Assembly: GCF_963169125.1 (NCBI RefSeq)
Contig: NC_084793.1
Location: 43,023,578 to 43,087,577 of the forward strand
DNA: 64,000 bases
Direction: 5' to 3'
DNA from: Humulus lupulus
Lineage: Eukaryota > Streptophyta > Magnoliopsida > Rosales > Cannabaceae
Positions within the stretch are counted from its first letter, which is position 1, and every line of letters begins with the position of its first letter. The notes under the pieces were generated by a model. The model was not told the origin of the DNA. It searched no databases and saw nothing but the letters and a program-made list of their open reading frames with translations. Below are positions 33,211 to 44,289 of this stretch, piece after piece. The position numbers and the translations under genes are program-made.

Positions 33211-35076
33211 TGTAATGACCCGACTAACTTACAAACCTCGGACCATTAAAAACTACTAAGCTTAACTACTATTTTGGAATACATACATAAAATAATAGAA
33301 CTTTATTATAAAAATCCAAAATACGAGATCCCATTGTTTTGCATAAAATCATAAAGAAAACAAAACCTTTAATTAATTGTTCAAATACTAAATGCGGAAA
33401 TAAAACATAAATACATAATTAAAAATACTTCAAACAAAACATCATCCTTGATCTTTCCCATCAGTCCATTCATTCAGTCCTCACCTAATACACATGCCAA
33501 AGCTGCCATGAATCCATCCCTCCTTCCAAGCTTATTTTCCTGCTCCATCTAAAATATAAAGGAATGAGCCTAATGCTTAGCAAATCTACTAAAAACATAT
33601 CATAAATCATAACTTTAAAAACATAAATCATAAAACGTATGACGTATGACGTAAAAATGTAAATCATAAAACATAACTACAATATTAATGGCCATTAACT
33701 CATTACCGTAGTCTGTGATAGAAACCATCTAGGTCTTCTTGCTACTATTCGAGGTAGGTTAAATCATAACTATAGTCTACGATAATGATAAAAATCTTGG
33801 GATTTGCTTATTTGCTATCTAAGCAACTATATTTCCCAAGAGAATACAACATAAACATATACATATATACATACATACACATAACATGTAAACATAATCA
33901 TAACACATAAAGTCTAACTTATTTTCCTTACCAAAAACCGGGATATTAGAGACGAGCGGGATTGAAAAATCCTAAAACCAAACAGTAAGATCCATAAGTT
34001 TTCTAAAGAAATGGGGATGAAAAGAATATCTAAACCATCAAGATAAGAACTTGCCAAAAAACCTTAAGTTCAAGAAACTCAAACACCTAACCAAAAGCTA
34101 TTATAACAAGTTAGGATTTTGAAGAAAATGAAAAGAATAGGAGAAACTATAATGAACTATCCCTCAATACCGAAATATCACTCTATCGTACTTCCCAAGT
34201 GTTTAGAAAAGCTTAGATTGGAAAGCTTTTAACCCCCAAACCCTAGTGTTCTCTCTAGAATGAACTTAGCAGCTTGGAGGCTATGAAGAATACTTGAATG
34301 ATGATGCAAATGGATGAGTGAAAGGTCCTATTTATAGAGTTCAAGGAGTGAAACTAACTCCTTTTAAAATAAATAAATAATTGAGTAAAATTTGAATTTT
34401 TGTTCAACAGATGCCCAGAACTTGGTCAAAAACGTTCAAGAGCAAGTCCAAATTGTTGAGGGCTGTTTCTAACTCGGATTCCACAAATTTTCAAAAATGC
34501 CAAAGGGAGCCAATATATCGCCCCCTATATGCGATATATCGCCTGACCCTGTATCCCGAGCCTTCGTGGTTTCGTTCGTGTGAAGACAACATGTTTTCCG
34601 TATCACCCATAGGCGATATATTGACCCCTATAGCTACAATATATCGACATACGTTGATATATCAAACACGTTTTTGCACACTTTCAGCACACTTGAATTT
34701 GTTTAAAACCACATTGACTGAGTAAAACGTAATCCTAACAGTTGAGGGAAGGTTCTAGACTTCCTAAGTTTATCCTTTATTAAATTATTCAGCTAAAATC
34801 CTTAAATCATTAATAAACATGCATGTGACAAGTGTCACGTTCTTAATTATTCTATCTAAACCTTATGTTATAATAAATATCATTTCTAGGACCAGCTATA
34901 TTAATCAAACCTTATGTTAAAATTAATATTTCTAAACTATAGGCTAAACTTATAAAATCCATAAATATCTCTATGAGTTTCCAACTAAATCCCGGCTTGA
35001 ACCAATAACCATGAAAACTAAAATACTACAGCACAAGCTACTACTATCTAGCTAAGTAAAATTCCGGGATGCTACA
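33211..35076 (-). repeat. 3' LTR of element F (1866 bp)
   Basis: On the minus strand it runs from TGTAGCATCCCGGAATTTTAC at 35,076 to CGGGTCATTACA at 33,211. A polypurine tract lies just outside its start. The TATA box CTCTATAAATAGGACC is at 34,329-34,336. A palindromic module with repeated CGATATATCG-like words lies at 34,507-34,650. The left flank is AAGGA, in RNase H of element D. Confidence 0.85.
34329..34336 (-). promoter_or_regulatory. TATA box in LTR of element F
   Basis: TATAAATA on the minus strand within CTCTATAAATAGGACC, about 740 bases into the LTR. Confidence 0.65.
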
Positions 35077-35092
35077 ATTCTCCCCTACTTAA
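35077..35092 (-). promoter_or_regulatory. Polypurine tract of element F
   Basis: On the minus strand AAGTAGGGGAGAAT precedes the 3' LTR start. It follows TTTTGGGGACGAAATTC, the counterpart of the sequence before the LTRs of elements B, C and G. Confidence 0.75.
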
Positions 35093-35094
35093 AA

Positions 35095-36353
35095 GAATTT
35101 CGTCCCCAAAATTTATTGACCAAACAATTCCGGATACTGTGCTTGGATGTCTTCCTCCAACTCCCATGTTGCCTCCCGTTCTGGACTATTACTTCATAAG
35201 ACCTTGACTATTGGAATACTTAGACTGTAATTTCTTCATCCCCTTCTCTAGGATGCTAACCGGTCGTTCCTCGTAACTCAGGTATTTCTGAAGTGCTAAC
35301 GTATCATACTTCAGAACGTGGGATGTGTCAAACACATATCTACGTAGCATCAAGATGTGAAACACATTGTGGCTATCTGCTAGAGCTGGTGGTAGGGCTA
35401 ATCTATATGCTACTGGTCCCACCTTGTCCAATATCTCAAAAAGACCTATAAATCGGGGACTAAGTTTGCCTTTCTTCCCAAACCGCTTCACTCATTTCAT
35501 AGGAGATGTTCTTAAAAAGACTTGATCTCTAACTTTGAATTCCACATCTCGCCGCTTGGCATCCGCATAACTCTTTTGTCAACTCTAAGCAATGAGCATA
35601 CACTTTCTAATCAGTTCCACTACATTTTTAGCCTCTCTAACTGCATCAGGTCCAGGAAGTTGTCTTTCTCCTTCCTTGTCCCAATGTAACGGCGATCGAC
35701 ACTTCCTTCCATAACGTAACTCATAGGGTGCCATATCGATCGTTGCATGGTAGCTACTACTGTAGGAGAACTCTATAAGTGGGAAATACTTACTCCACGA
35801 TCCTCCAAAATCTAGAACACAAGCATGCAACATATCTTCTAAAATATGTATTGTACGCTCAGATGGTCTGTCAGTCTAAGGATGAAATGTTGTACTAAGA
35901 CTTAGCTTGGTACCCATGGCTTGCTGCAAGCTTCCCCAAAATCTCGATGTAAACACCGATCCTCGGATACTATGGTCTTAGGGATTCCATGCAGCCATAT
36001 AATTTCTTGAACATAGATGTCTGCGTACTAGTCCGCAGTGTACGTAGTCTTGACAGGCAGGAAGTGTGCTGACTTTGTGAGTCTATCTATCACAACCCAA
36101 GCTGAGTCGTATTTCTTATTCGTTCGTGGTAATCTTGTCACGAAGTCCATGGCTATGTCTTCCCACTTCCATTCCAAAATACTAAGCGGTCGCAATAAGC
36201 TTGTAGGTCGCTGATGTTCTGCCTTTACTTACTGGCATATAACGCATTTGGACACATATTTTGCTACGTCTTTCTTCATTCCCAGCCACCAATATAGTAC
36301 CTTAAGGTCATGAGGCATCTTGGTCGATCCCGGGTGAACTGAGTATGGAGTAG
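35095..36353 (-). pseudogene. pol: Integrase core, GPY/F module and chromodomain (element F)
   Basis: On the minus strand it runs from the solo LTR junction at 36,353. The end of the zinc finger comes first (CVICQ-type pair near 36,245), then the core with MDFVTRLPR near 36,140 and the second aspartate region near 35,960, where the frame is shifted. Then MLHACVLDFGGSWSKYFPL and YELRYGRKCRSP (35,833-35,585), KKGKLSPRFIGLFEIL (35,491 on) and a chromodomain-like end with YLSYEERPVSIL. Several frame breaks mean no functional enzyme. The target-joining part of the same protein continues at 38,684 on the other side of the inserted LTR. Confidence 0.8.
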
Positions 36354-38678
36354 TGTAACGCCCTGGTTACCTCAGAACAGTTACGGTGAACCGGAAATTT
36401 GACCCGCTACCCGAGTCCTTTGGCTAAAAACGTGCTCTAAATGTGATTAACAGGTTAAGGTGAAAAATCAATAAAAGGGAAGGATAGTTTATATTATAAA
36501 TTGCTCTGCAGAGCTAATCAAAACATTTACAAGTTGTTCTCAGTACAAAATGGTCAATACTATCTCAAATTTACAATCCCGCCGACCTAAGCAGCAAAAT
36601 AGGGTAAGCCCCCTAGTTCCTCTGAGAACTCCTTGGTCATGGTGGTCAAGCGGCCGCATATGTACACATCACCACCTAAGCTCTCCACTCAAGGCTGGGT
36701 GAGCTTTTCTTTCCCTTTACCTGCACCACATAGCACCCATGAGCCAAGGCCCAGCAAGAAAACACAATATAGCATGATATAATATCAACAATGATTGTAA
36801 TAATCATCCAGGACTATCAGTCCAAAACGGATAGGTGACAGTCACAAAAGTGGGTACAGCCCCCTCTAGCCATGTGACGATAGGATCACCAGGGCTTATC
36901 TGATAAGTGAGCCTTTCATAAGTTTGACCAAGATAGGTGTATGGTGAATAGTCACCAACATAACCCTCCTCATGACCATAGAGTCATAACCCTGGAACAT
37001 CGTTCCCTAGCCACGTGACAACAGTCACCGGGGCCTCATGCCTGGCTCTGAGTAACTAGTCTTAGACTAGCCAAGCGCTTATAAGTTCATCGACCTTAGG
37101 GTCGGTCCAGTGCTAATTCCTTAGAGCCATTCAGCACTGATATCGATTAGATCTAATCTTCATTCGGCCCTGCGTTCAGGATGCTCATGTCGTTTCTGAC
37201 TCTTAGGTCAGTGTCCCTAACTAGTCAGTGCCATATACAGGTAATCAACATTCACTAGAATTTAATATGCAATCCATGTCCACATTATCAATCAACATGC
37301 CTCTATAGCAAATACGCATGTCATATATACACAGGGTACAGTTTTCTTACCTCAGGTTCGAGCGAGAAATATAATAAGGACGACCCCTGAGAACGATCGA
37401 TCTTTTAGTTCCTTAGCGGTTACCTAATCACAACCAATTATAACCTCCATTAATGAGAATCCATAATAATAGGGTCTTAACATAAGCACCACTCTCGGGA
37501 CCTCGAAACATGCCCACACGGTGAGTAGATTCGATCTCGGGTCTTAAGGATTGAAACCCCAAGTCAAAAACCCTTAAAAACACTCAAAATGGGACTTTGA
37601 AGGAACAGGGTAGCACTACAACGCTCAACCCTCAGCATGCCCAAAAGCCTCCTGAGGAGCGCTGTAGCGCCCTAGGGTGGGCACTATAGCGCTACCTCCA
37701 TACCAAAACTCCCCTGAACCGACCTTCTTCATCTCCTTCGATTCCAACCTGATTCCCAAGCTTCCAAATCCCATTCTTAATACCAAATGAACCCAAAAAC
37801 CATCCTAACACATCACAAGCATAGGAACCCTAGCCAAAACTCCCAAAAAAACCAAGTACTCACCCTAGAAATCTCAGCTGCAAAACAAAACCAAAACAGG
37901 GCAAACCAGAGAATTCTATGATTAGAAACTTACCCAAAGCTCAGCTTATGATGCTCTTCAATGGAGGAACACACTCCCAAACTCCCAAGGCTTGCTTCCC
38001 AAGCTCAAATCCTTAAGAACGGTTCAAAAATTACAAAGAAAACTGAAGGAGAAGATGGTATGGGAAGGCTCTCGAAATTGCTCTGTTTTTTTCTACCTCC
38101 TTTCAGCAAACAATGGTTTTATCTATCCTAGGGGTGAAATGACCATTTTACCCCTAGGTCAATTTAAGATTTCTAAAGGCTCCCAAGGGCAAAAATTGGT
38201 ATTTTCCTCCTATCTCATTAATCATAATTAACGCTCTCCAATTCCCGCTATTCTCAATAATCTCAAACACCAATAATTCACATCCCGTTACCCTTTAATT
38301 CCCGATAATGCTCTAATCATTAAAATCATCCTGAAATTCAACTCGAGCCCCGAACTTAAACCTGTTGTGACTAAACCGCTAATCAATAATCCAAGATCAT
38401 CTTATGCCGAATAGCTTGAACAAACCCACATTATAATGTGGTCTCAACATATATCACCGACATGCATACAAATATACAATTATACCCTCAACGGGCCAAA
38501 TTACCGTCACACCCCTGTAATTAAAAACGTGGACCCACATGCATGCATTTAACATCATATTATAATATAATTCACATATACATGCACAATATCATTTAAT
38601 GGCATAATTAAACAAGTATGGCCCTTCCGGCCTACTAATCCCGCCATTAAACCACATCGGAGAATTCGGGGCATTACA
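36354..38678 (-). repeat. Solo LTR of the element C family, with target duplication AGTAG
   Basis: On the minus strand it runs from TGTAATGCCCCGAATTC at 38,678 to GGGCGTTACA at 36,354. It is flanked by AGTAG at 36,349-36,353 and again at 38,679-38,683, a perfect 5-bp target duplication. There is no internal sequence, so it arose by recombination between the two LTRs of a complete element. It shares its start, donor-like sites and length (2325 bases) with the LTR of element C. It splits the integrase zinc finger of element F. No own gene; the ORFs in it are chance. Confidence 0.9.
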
Positions 38679-38683
38679 AGTAG

Positions 38684-39095
38684 TGTGTGCCTCTTCTAAA
38701 ATCTTCATCTTAATCCCAAAGTCATTCGCCATGGACACCCAGCCTTTATATCTCAAGAATCCCTGTCCTGATATAGAGAAATCCATAGTCTTGCATTCTT
38801 TGACTGCAACTATATGCAATACTAACGTGTCATCATGCCCTTGCCTGATCCGTATATCATCTAGTAAACTCGGCTGGATTGACAAGTTAGTCAGTTGACC
38901 AATGAATAGTTCTATTCTAGCATTAATTAGATCTTGATGTAGAGGCTTTTCTATTTCGGATAATGCTACCAGATTTTCGTAACTCTTTCGACTTAATGCA
39001 TCTGCAACTACATTTTCATTTCCTGGGTGGTATAAGATTTCACAATCATAATTCTTTACTAGTTTCAACCACCTGCACTGCCTCGTGTTGAGCTT
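38684..39095 (-). pseudogene. pol: RNase H end and integrase N-terminus (element F)
   Basis: The minus-strand frame 39,068-38,684 carries [12 protein letters not shown] and [12 protein letters not shown] (end of RNase H). Then comes the linker and the start of the integrase zinc finger, GFLRYKGW and EEAHTT, where the solo LTR at 36,354-38,678 cuts in. The frame itself is open here. The second half of the zinc finger resumes at 36,353 on the left. Confidence 0.8.
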
Positions 39096-40470
39096 CTACT
39101 GCATGAAGAAATATTTTAAACTCTTTTGGTCCGTATAAATCTCACACTGTTCTCCATAAAGATAGTGGCGCCAGATTTTCAATGCGAAGACAACCGCTGC
39201 CAACTCCATATCGTGTGTTGGATTGTGTTGCTCGTATTCCTTCAGCTGCCTTGAGGCGTAGGCTATCACCTTGTCATTTTGCATCAGCACACATTCCAAA
39301 CCTTGCTTGGACACATCACAATATACTACAAACTTATCGTTTGGTGTCGGTACGCATAGTACTGGTGCTGAGCATAATTTATCTTTGAGCAATTGGCAGC
39401 TCTCTTGACATCTATCCATCCAGTTGAACTTTTGCTGTTTCCGGGTCAAGTTGGTAAGCGGAGTGGCTGTCTTAGAAAATCCTTCTACAAATCTCCGGTA
39501 ATAGCTTGCTAGCTTGAGAAAACTTCTAACTTCTGACACATTCTTAGGTCTTGGCCAATCTTTCACAGCCTCTACCTTAGTTGGGTCTACTGCGACTCCA
39601 TCCTTAGATACTATATGGTCGAGGAACGCCACTTGCGATAGCCAAAATTCACATTTCTTGAACTTGGCATAAAGTTGATGCTCCTTTAGTCGCAGAATGG
39701 TCAATCTTAAATGTTCCTTGTGCTCGACTTCGTCCTTGGAGTACACCAAAATATCGTCAATGAACACTATGACGAATTTGTCTAAGTAATCCTTGAAGAC
39801 CCGATTCATTAAGTCCATAAATGTGACTAGAGTGTTAGTAAGACCAAATAATATAACTAAAAACTCGTAATGTCCGTATCGAGTCTTAAAAGCTGTCTTT
39901 GGTATATCCTCTTCCCTTACCTTGAGCTGGTGATAACCAGACCGTAGATCAATCTTTGAAAATACAGTCGCTCCTTGGAGTTGATCAAACAAGTCGTTGA
40001 TCCAGGGTAGCGGGTATTTGTTCTTAATTGCCAACTATTTCAGCTCGCGGTAATCGATACACATTCACATGCTTCCATCCTTCTTCTTCACAAATAGAAT
40101 TGGTGCTCCCCATAGCGAATGGCTCGATCTGATGAAACCCAAGTCTAAGAGTTCTTGTAACTGCATTTTCAACTCCTTGAGTTCGGTAGGTGCCATCCGG
40201 TATGGTGCATTTGAGATTGGCTCGGTTCCCGGTACTAGTTCGATTGTGAAGTCAATTTCCCGAGTAAGGGGTAACCCTGGTAAGTCGTCAGGAAATATCT
40301 TTGGAAATTCCTTTATAATGCGAACGTCTCCAACCTTTAATAGTGTTTCTTATGCCACATCCGTAATGCTTGTTAAGAATGCCTGACATCCTTTCTCTAT
40401 CATCTTATGAGCTTTGAGAGATGAGATAAGCGGCGTCCGTAGTCCTGAAATCTTTCCCATAAAACATAGT
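39096..40470 (-). pseudogene. pol: Reverse transcriptase and RNase H (element F)
   Basis: The minus-strand open block 40,034-39,096 holds most of RT ([12 protein letters not shown], catalytic FIDD near 39,755) and RNase H ([35 protein letters not shown]). The RT N-terminus ([32 protein letters not shown]) lies in 40,300-40,035, with in-frame stops near 40,067, 40,037 and 40,350. A Gly to Glu change in the RNase H motif (QGLECVL) and several unusual substitutions suggest decay. It is a typical chromodomain gypsy pol. Confidence 0.85.
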
Positions 40471-40472
40471 TT

Positions 40473-41622
40473 CTAACTGTCACGAGTTATAAACGTCACT
40501 TGCTTGCGTCTACAGTCGATGGTTGCACCATACCTTGCTATCCAGTCCATGCTCAGTATTACGTCAAAGTCCTTGATCTCTAGCTCTATCAGGTCTCCTT
40601 CTAGTTCCGTGCCCTCGATTTTGATCAGTACTCCTTGTACTATTCGTGATGATAGAACTGCTTCGCCCGAAGGCAGTTTCGTAACAAACCTAGTTTTAAA
40701 TCTTTCACAAGGTTTGTCTAATTTTTCTATCATTCCTAACGAGATATATGAGTGTGTTGCTCCCGAATCAAACAATACTAAACATATATTATCAAGGATA
40801 GGAAGCTGACATGTGACCACTTTGTTACTAGCTTCGGCTTCTCCCTTGGTCAAGGCAAAGACTTTGGCTAGAACCATCTTATTATCCTTCTTTTCTTCTT
40901 GTTTGAGCTATGGACAATCCTTTTTCCGATGACCTTCTTGGCCACAATTGAAACAACCCTTGGTGTTTGCACGACTCTCCCCATGATGTATTTTCTGGCA
41001 CTTGGAGCACTGAGGGTATTCCATATAACCCAACCTATTATTACCGTTATTAGTCTGTGCTCTTTTGTCAATCTTGCTTATTATCAGGATGCTTTCTTTT
41101 CTGCCCATTATTGCTATGCTGGTTGTTGCTGTGGTTTCTACCATTTTGAGTCTGCTTCTGTTGCCTGGGTTCAGACTTGCTTGCCTCCTCCTTACTGAAA
41201 TTCGCTTGGAGCCTTTCCTCCTCTATAGCCATTTCCAAAACATCAGCGTAAGAAGTGGTTCCAGGGTTTGCAAGCTTGGCTGCTAACTCAATCGTGGGTC
41301 TGAGTCCCCTGGTGAACTTGGTAACCCTCGAGAAATTGGTTGGGACCAACTCTAGTGCGAACTTGGCTAGACGATCAAATTGTCAAGCGTACTCGACTAC
41401 CGTTAAATTGCCTTGCTTCAGACTAGCAAATTCTTCCATCCTCGTAGCAATGACAGCTGAGTTGTAATACTTTTTGTGAAACAGCTCCACAAATTTAGCC
41501 CAAGTCATGGTGGTGACGTCATGAGTCCATTGTACCGAATCCCACCAGATTCTAACATTATTTTTCAGTAGAGAGGAAACACGGGATATGAGATCCACAT
41601 TGTCGAGGTTCATGTGTGATAA
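40473..41622 (-). pseudogene. gag-pro: Protease, CCHC nucleocapsid and gag C-terminus (element F)
   Basis: The minus-strand block 40,877-40,473 has the protease active site LFDSGATHSYIS and VILSMDWIARYGATIDCRR. 41,144-40,908 has the nucleocapsid knuckle CFNCGQEGHRKKDCP. 41,634-41,068 has gag with LLKNNVRIWWDSV, FVELFHKKYYN and EFASLKQGNLTVVEYA. The pieces overlap in different frames, so at least two frameshifts are present (near 41,380 and 41,070). The gag N-terminal part lies beyond the inserted LTR at 42,675. Confidence 0.85.
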
Positions 41623-41778
41623 TGTTATCCCCAAAAATTGGAGATTGATGATGTGGCAATAGAAATGACAAGTGGCAAGGAATGGTTGGGTGACCTGGCT
41701 TAGGAGTAACGCAGTGCATTAATGAAGAGTTTTGACTACTTGAGAGGTGTCATGTTCGACCGGGTGAGTTGATAAATC

Positions 41779-42135
41779 CGACCAGGAGTGACATTACTGC
41801 CCAGGAGTGACATTGCTGCCCAGGAGTGACATTGCTGCCCAAGAGTGACACTGCTGCCCAAGAGTGACATTACTGCCCAGGAGTGACATTACTGCCCAGG
41901 AGTGACACTACTACCCAGGAGTGACATTGCTGCCTAGGAGTGACAGTGCTAGGAATGACATTGGCCAATCGGTCATGCACATGTTCAACCAGCAAGTGTA
42001 TGTCCGACTAGCATGTGCATGTCCTACCAGCAAGTGTGTGTCCGACCAGCATGTGCATGTCCTACCAGCAAGTGCATGTCCGACCAGTCAAGAGCATATC
42101 TGCCCAGCAGAGGTATGGCCGACCAGAAGGTGATA
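41779..42135 (+). repeat. 19-bp tandem array within the Tat-type LTR
   Basis: The first half repeats a unit close to CCCAGGAGTGACATTACTG about nine times. The second half repeats a related 19-bp unit close to ACCAGCATGTGCATGTCCT about eight times, in an alternating pattern with ACCAGCAAGTG. Both share the CCAG start and the period, so this is one array that diverged into two sub-families. Confidence 0.85.
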
Positions 42136-42336
42136 TTCATCAACTAGGTAGAGCAGACTACGTCAAGATTCCCAGAAATGGCTTCAACAAGAATCGGTCT
42201 TGGCACACGCGGGAATCTCTCATTCTTCCCACAAATTGGGTGTTCTGTTATAGTTTGAATATTTTTGTACTTTAGATATAATAAATATAATGAAATATCC
42301 CGATTCTAGGGGATAGCAGATGTATGATCCTAAGCC

Positions 42337-42344
42337 TATAAATA
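42337..42344 (+). promoter_or_regulatory. TATA box in the Tat-type LTR
   Basis: TATAAATA within GCCTATAAATATATGGC, about 715 bases into the LTR. Confidence 0.6.
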
Positions 42345-42674
42345 TATGGCTTATGGGATTAGAGAGAGACTTTTGGGGAAATTTTGGGTCTGAGTTTTCT
42401 AGAGAGAGAAAGTGCTTGCGTCTGAAAGAATTCTTGTATTCTTGTAATTTGTACTGAAGAAACTCAGTTGGCTCAGTTCATCTGATCTTGAGTACATATC
42501 TATAATCATAACTCTAAGTGGATTAGGCTATTACCAACATATTGGGGCTGAACCACTATAAAAATTGCGTGTGTTATTTACTTTCTTTTTAAGATCGTCT
42601 ATGTCGTTTAATTTCTCTTGAAAGTTTTATCGTTTTTGACATTCTCACGTCGTTGGCCAAAAACGCGGTCAACA

Positions 42675-43110
42675 GAAACGACTCTACATTCCTAAGCCAT
42701 TCTTCAGCCTCAAAGGGTTCTGTTGTCCCTTCAAAGTTTAGAGCGTGCTGCTTACGAAAACGCTCGTAGACTGGCCCTATGTACTGAGTTGGATAAGGCG
42801 CATAGTTTGCCACCGACCACCCCCCATACAGATATCCTAAGTTCTGCACTTGGTGGGGGTGCTTGAGCCGCTAACTAAGTCTATAGCTGAGGTTGTAGCT
42901 AAGGCTATGACTGAGGCTACGACTGAGGTTGTTGTCGTTGCTGCTGCAGTAGTTCTTCTACTTGTTGCCGTAACTAGATAATCTTAGCATTGTTGTCATC
43001 TGGTGGTGGTGCATTAGTAGTAGCATTAGTAGCACGCATTCCACTTCTTCAGACTGGAAGGGCTTCGTGAGTCTCGTTGGTGGTGCTGGGGGCATTGCCA
43101 TTCGTGCATG
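42675..43110 (-). pseudogene. gag: Gag N-terminal part (element F)
   Basis: The minus-strand frame from about 42,849 reads YPTQYIGPVYERFRKQ, then FEGTTEPFEAEEWLRNVES, the conserved start of the gypsy gag core, before the inserted LTR. A possible gag start lies near 43,096 (ATGGCAATGCCCCC) with a His/Met-rich stretch after it. A TAA or TAG interrupts between about 42,850 and 42,960. Gag forms the capsid of virus-like particles. Confidence 0.7.
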
Positions 43111-43671
43111 CAGATATCCGTAGCAGCATCATCAGTAAAGTTCTAACGGTTGAGAAAACATGTTAGAACTTACCCTAATAGGTTCTAAGGAAAAACTTAG
43201 TCTAAACAAACATAACTCGAACCTATCAATTGTGATTTCTTATGAAAAATAATGTAAGCCTTCTTTATAAATTATGGTGTGTTTCTATACTTAGAATATT
43301 ACGCCATCTTTATTATTTTCTAAGTTTGTTTCTAACCATCCTATATGACTTAATTCTCAGGCTCGAAACTCATCACTGTTCCAAAGTTAACCATATTGAG
43401 GGAGGGCTGGGATCAGTAAAATCGTTCCCACTACTATGGCCCCCTAAACTCTCAATACAGAACCTGATCCATTGATTTGTATCCACCCTCACCGAACTCA
43501 GTCATTATTTATTGAATTTATTCTAAGTTTATTATGATTGAAAAAAAATCAAACTCATACATGCCATTCAAAAATAACAACTTTATTCATTTGGAAAAAG
43601 ATTTTCAATTATTACAATCATAAATTCAAAATAAATAAAGAAACTATACTACTAATAACTAGGGTAAATCT
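43111..43671. other. Leader between extra ORF and gag (element F)
   Basis: Non-coding AT-rich sequence. I see no clear splice site pair or hairpin. It separates the extra leader ORF from gag by about 560 bases. Confidence 0.35.
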
Positions 43672-44265
43672 CTAAAAATCAGGATCTTCTACATCTGACC
43701 GTTCATCTAACATATCATCATCTATTTCTTCATAATCATCATTATCATGAGCCTCGAAACTACCTCGAGGAATATTCATTAAGATATTATGCTTTTTCTC
43801 ATTAGTGAATTGAAACTCAAACCTATAAGTAAACCTAAGTATAAGAAAATAATATCTCATGGCTACCGGTAAATCATCTTCATCATCCACAGTCTCCCAT
43901 AATTCATCCAATTTTGAGACTACAGTAGGAAAATCCTTAAAAAGCCTAATTACTAGGACATATTGCTCCATAGCTCTCATCATGATTTGCCTAGCGATTT
44001 GAAGGTGAGCTATCTCCTTGTGAAATTTGACCAATCTCTGAGTGATTCTTTCTAGCACTCCTATTGTATCCCTTGGCTCTCTAACCCTTTTCAATGCCTT
44101 AATGGCTCGAATATCATGATAGGACAAAGCTCCATTCATTTTTACTGAAAACATAAAGACTAAAACGTTAGCTATTAACATAAACATAACATTCATAACA
44201 TAAACACTTACATTGGCGGTTAGATCCGGAGCTTTTGCGTGTGTATCAAGGAGAACTTCATGCAT
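43672..44265 (-). CDS. Extra 197-codon ORF in the 5' leader of element F, unknown function
   Basis: It starts ten bases inside the primer site, with ATG at 44,265, and is open for 197 codons in the sense direction before gag. Residues 1-20 are polar. Residues 20-45 are hydrophobic and coincide with an intron-like segment: GTAAGTGTTTATG near 44,212 and TTTATGTTTTCAG near 44,145. The following helical, charged region (REPRDTIGVLERITQ, HLQIARQIMMRAMEQY) leads to a very acidic tail (DDYEEIDDDMLDERSD). If the intron is removed, translation could begin at MNGALSYHD near 44,141, giving about 157 residues. No family is recognised. Standard chromodomain gypsy elements have no ORF here. Its openness in an element with stops elsewhere is suggestive but not proof. 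Confidence 0.5.
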   Translation of the reverse strand: MHEVLLDTHAKAPDLTANVSVYVMNVMFMLIANVLVFMFSVKMNGALSYHDIRAIKALKRVREPRDTIGVLERITQRLVKFHKEIAHLQIARQIMMRAMEQYVLVIRLFKDFPTVVSKLDELWETVDDEDDLPVAMRYYFLILRFTYRFEFQFTNEKKHNILMNIPRGSFEAHDNDDYEEIDDDMLDERSDVEDPDF

Positions 44266-44276
44266 ATGAACTATGG

Positions 44277-44288
44277 CTCTGGTACCAA
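44277..44288 (-). promoter_or_regulatory. Primer binding site (initiator tRNA-Met) of element F
   Basis: On the minus strand TGGTACCAGAGC follows the LTR end GGGTCATTATA by one base. It has one mismatch to TGGTATCAGAGC, the same mismatch as in the copia-type element at 29,715. Confidence 0.8.
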
Positions 44289-44289
44289 C

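Larger units (their letters stand above)
41623..42674 (+). repeat. Tat-type LTR inserted in gag of element F (probable solo LTR)
   Basis: It runs from TGTTATCCCCAAAAATTGG to GCGGTCAACA, the same style of ends as the Tat LTR at 8,969-9,765. It has a TATA box (CCTATAAATATATGG, 42,337-42,344) and a 19-bp tandem array. The gag frame of F continues on both sides (NVESF left of it on the minus strand, HMNLDNVDLISRV after). Flanks GATAA and GAAAC do not form a clear duplication, so the boundaries may be off by a few bases or the duplication has decayed. Confidence 0.7.

Noticed and set aside
41779..42135. Regular short repeats that might suggest a CRISPR array
   Set aside because: Head-to-tail 19-bp units without unique spacers, inside a plant LTR.
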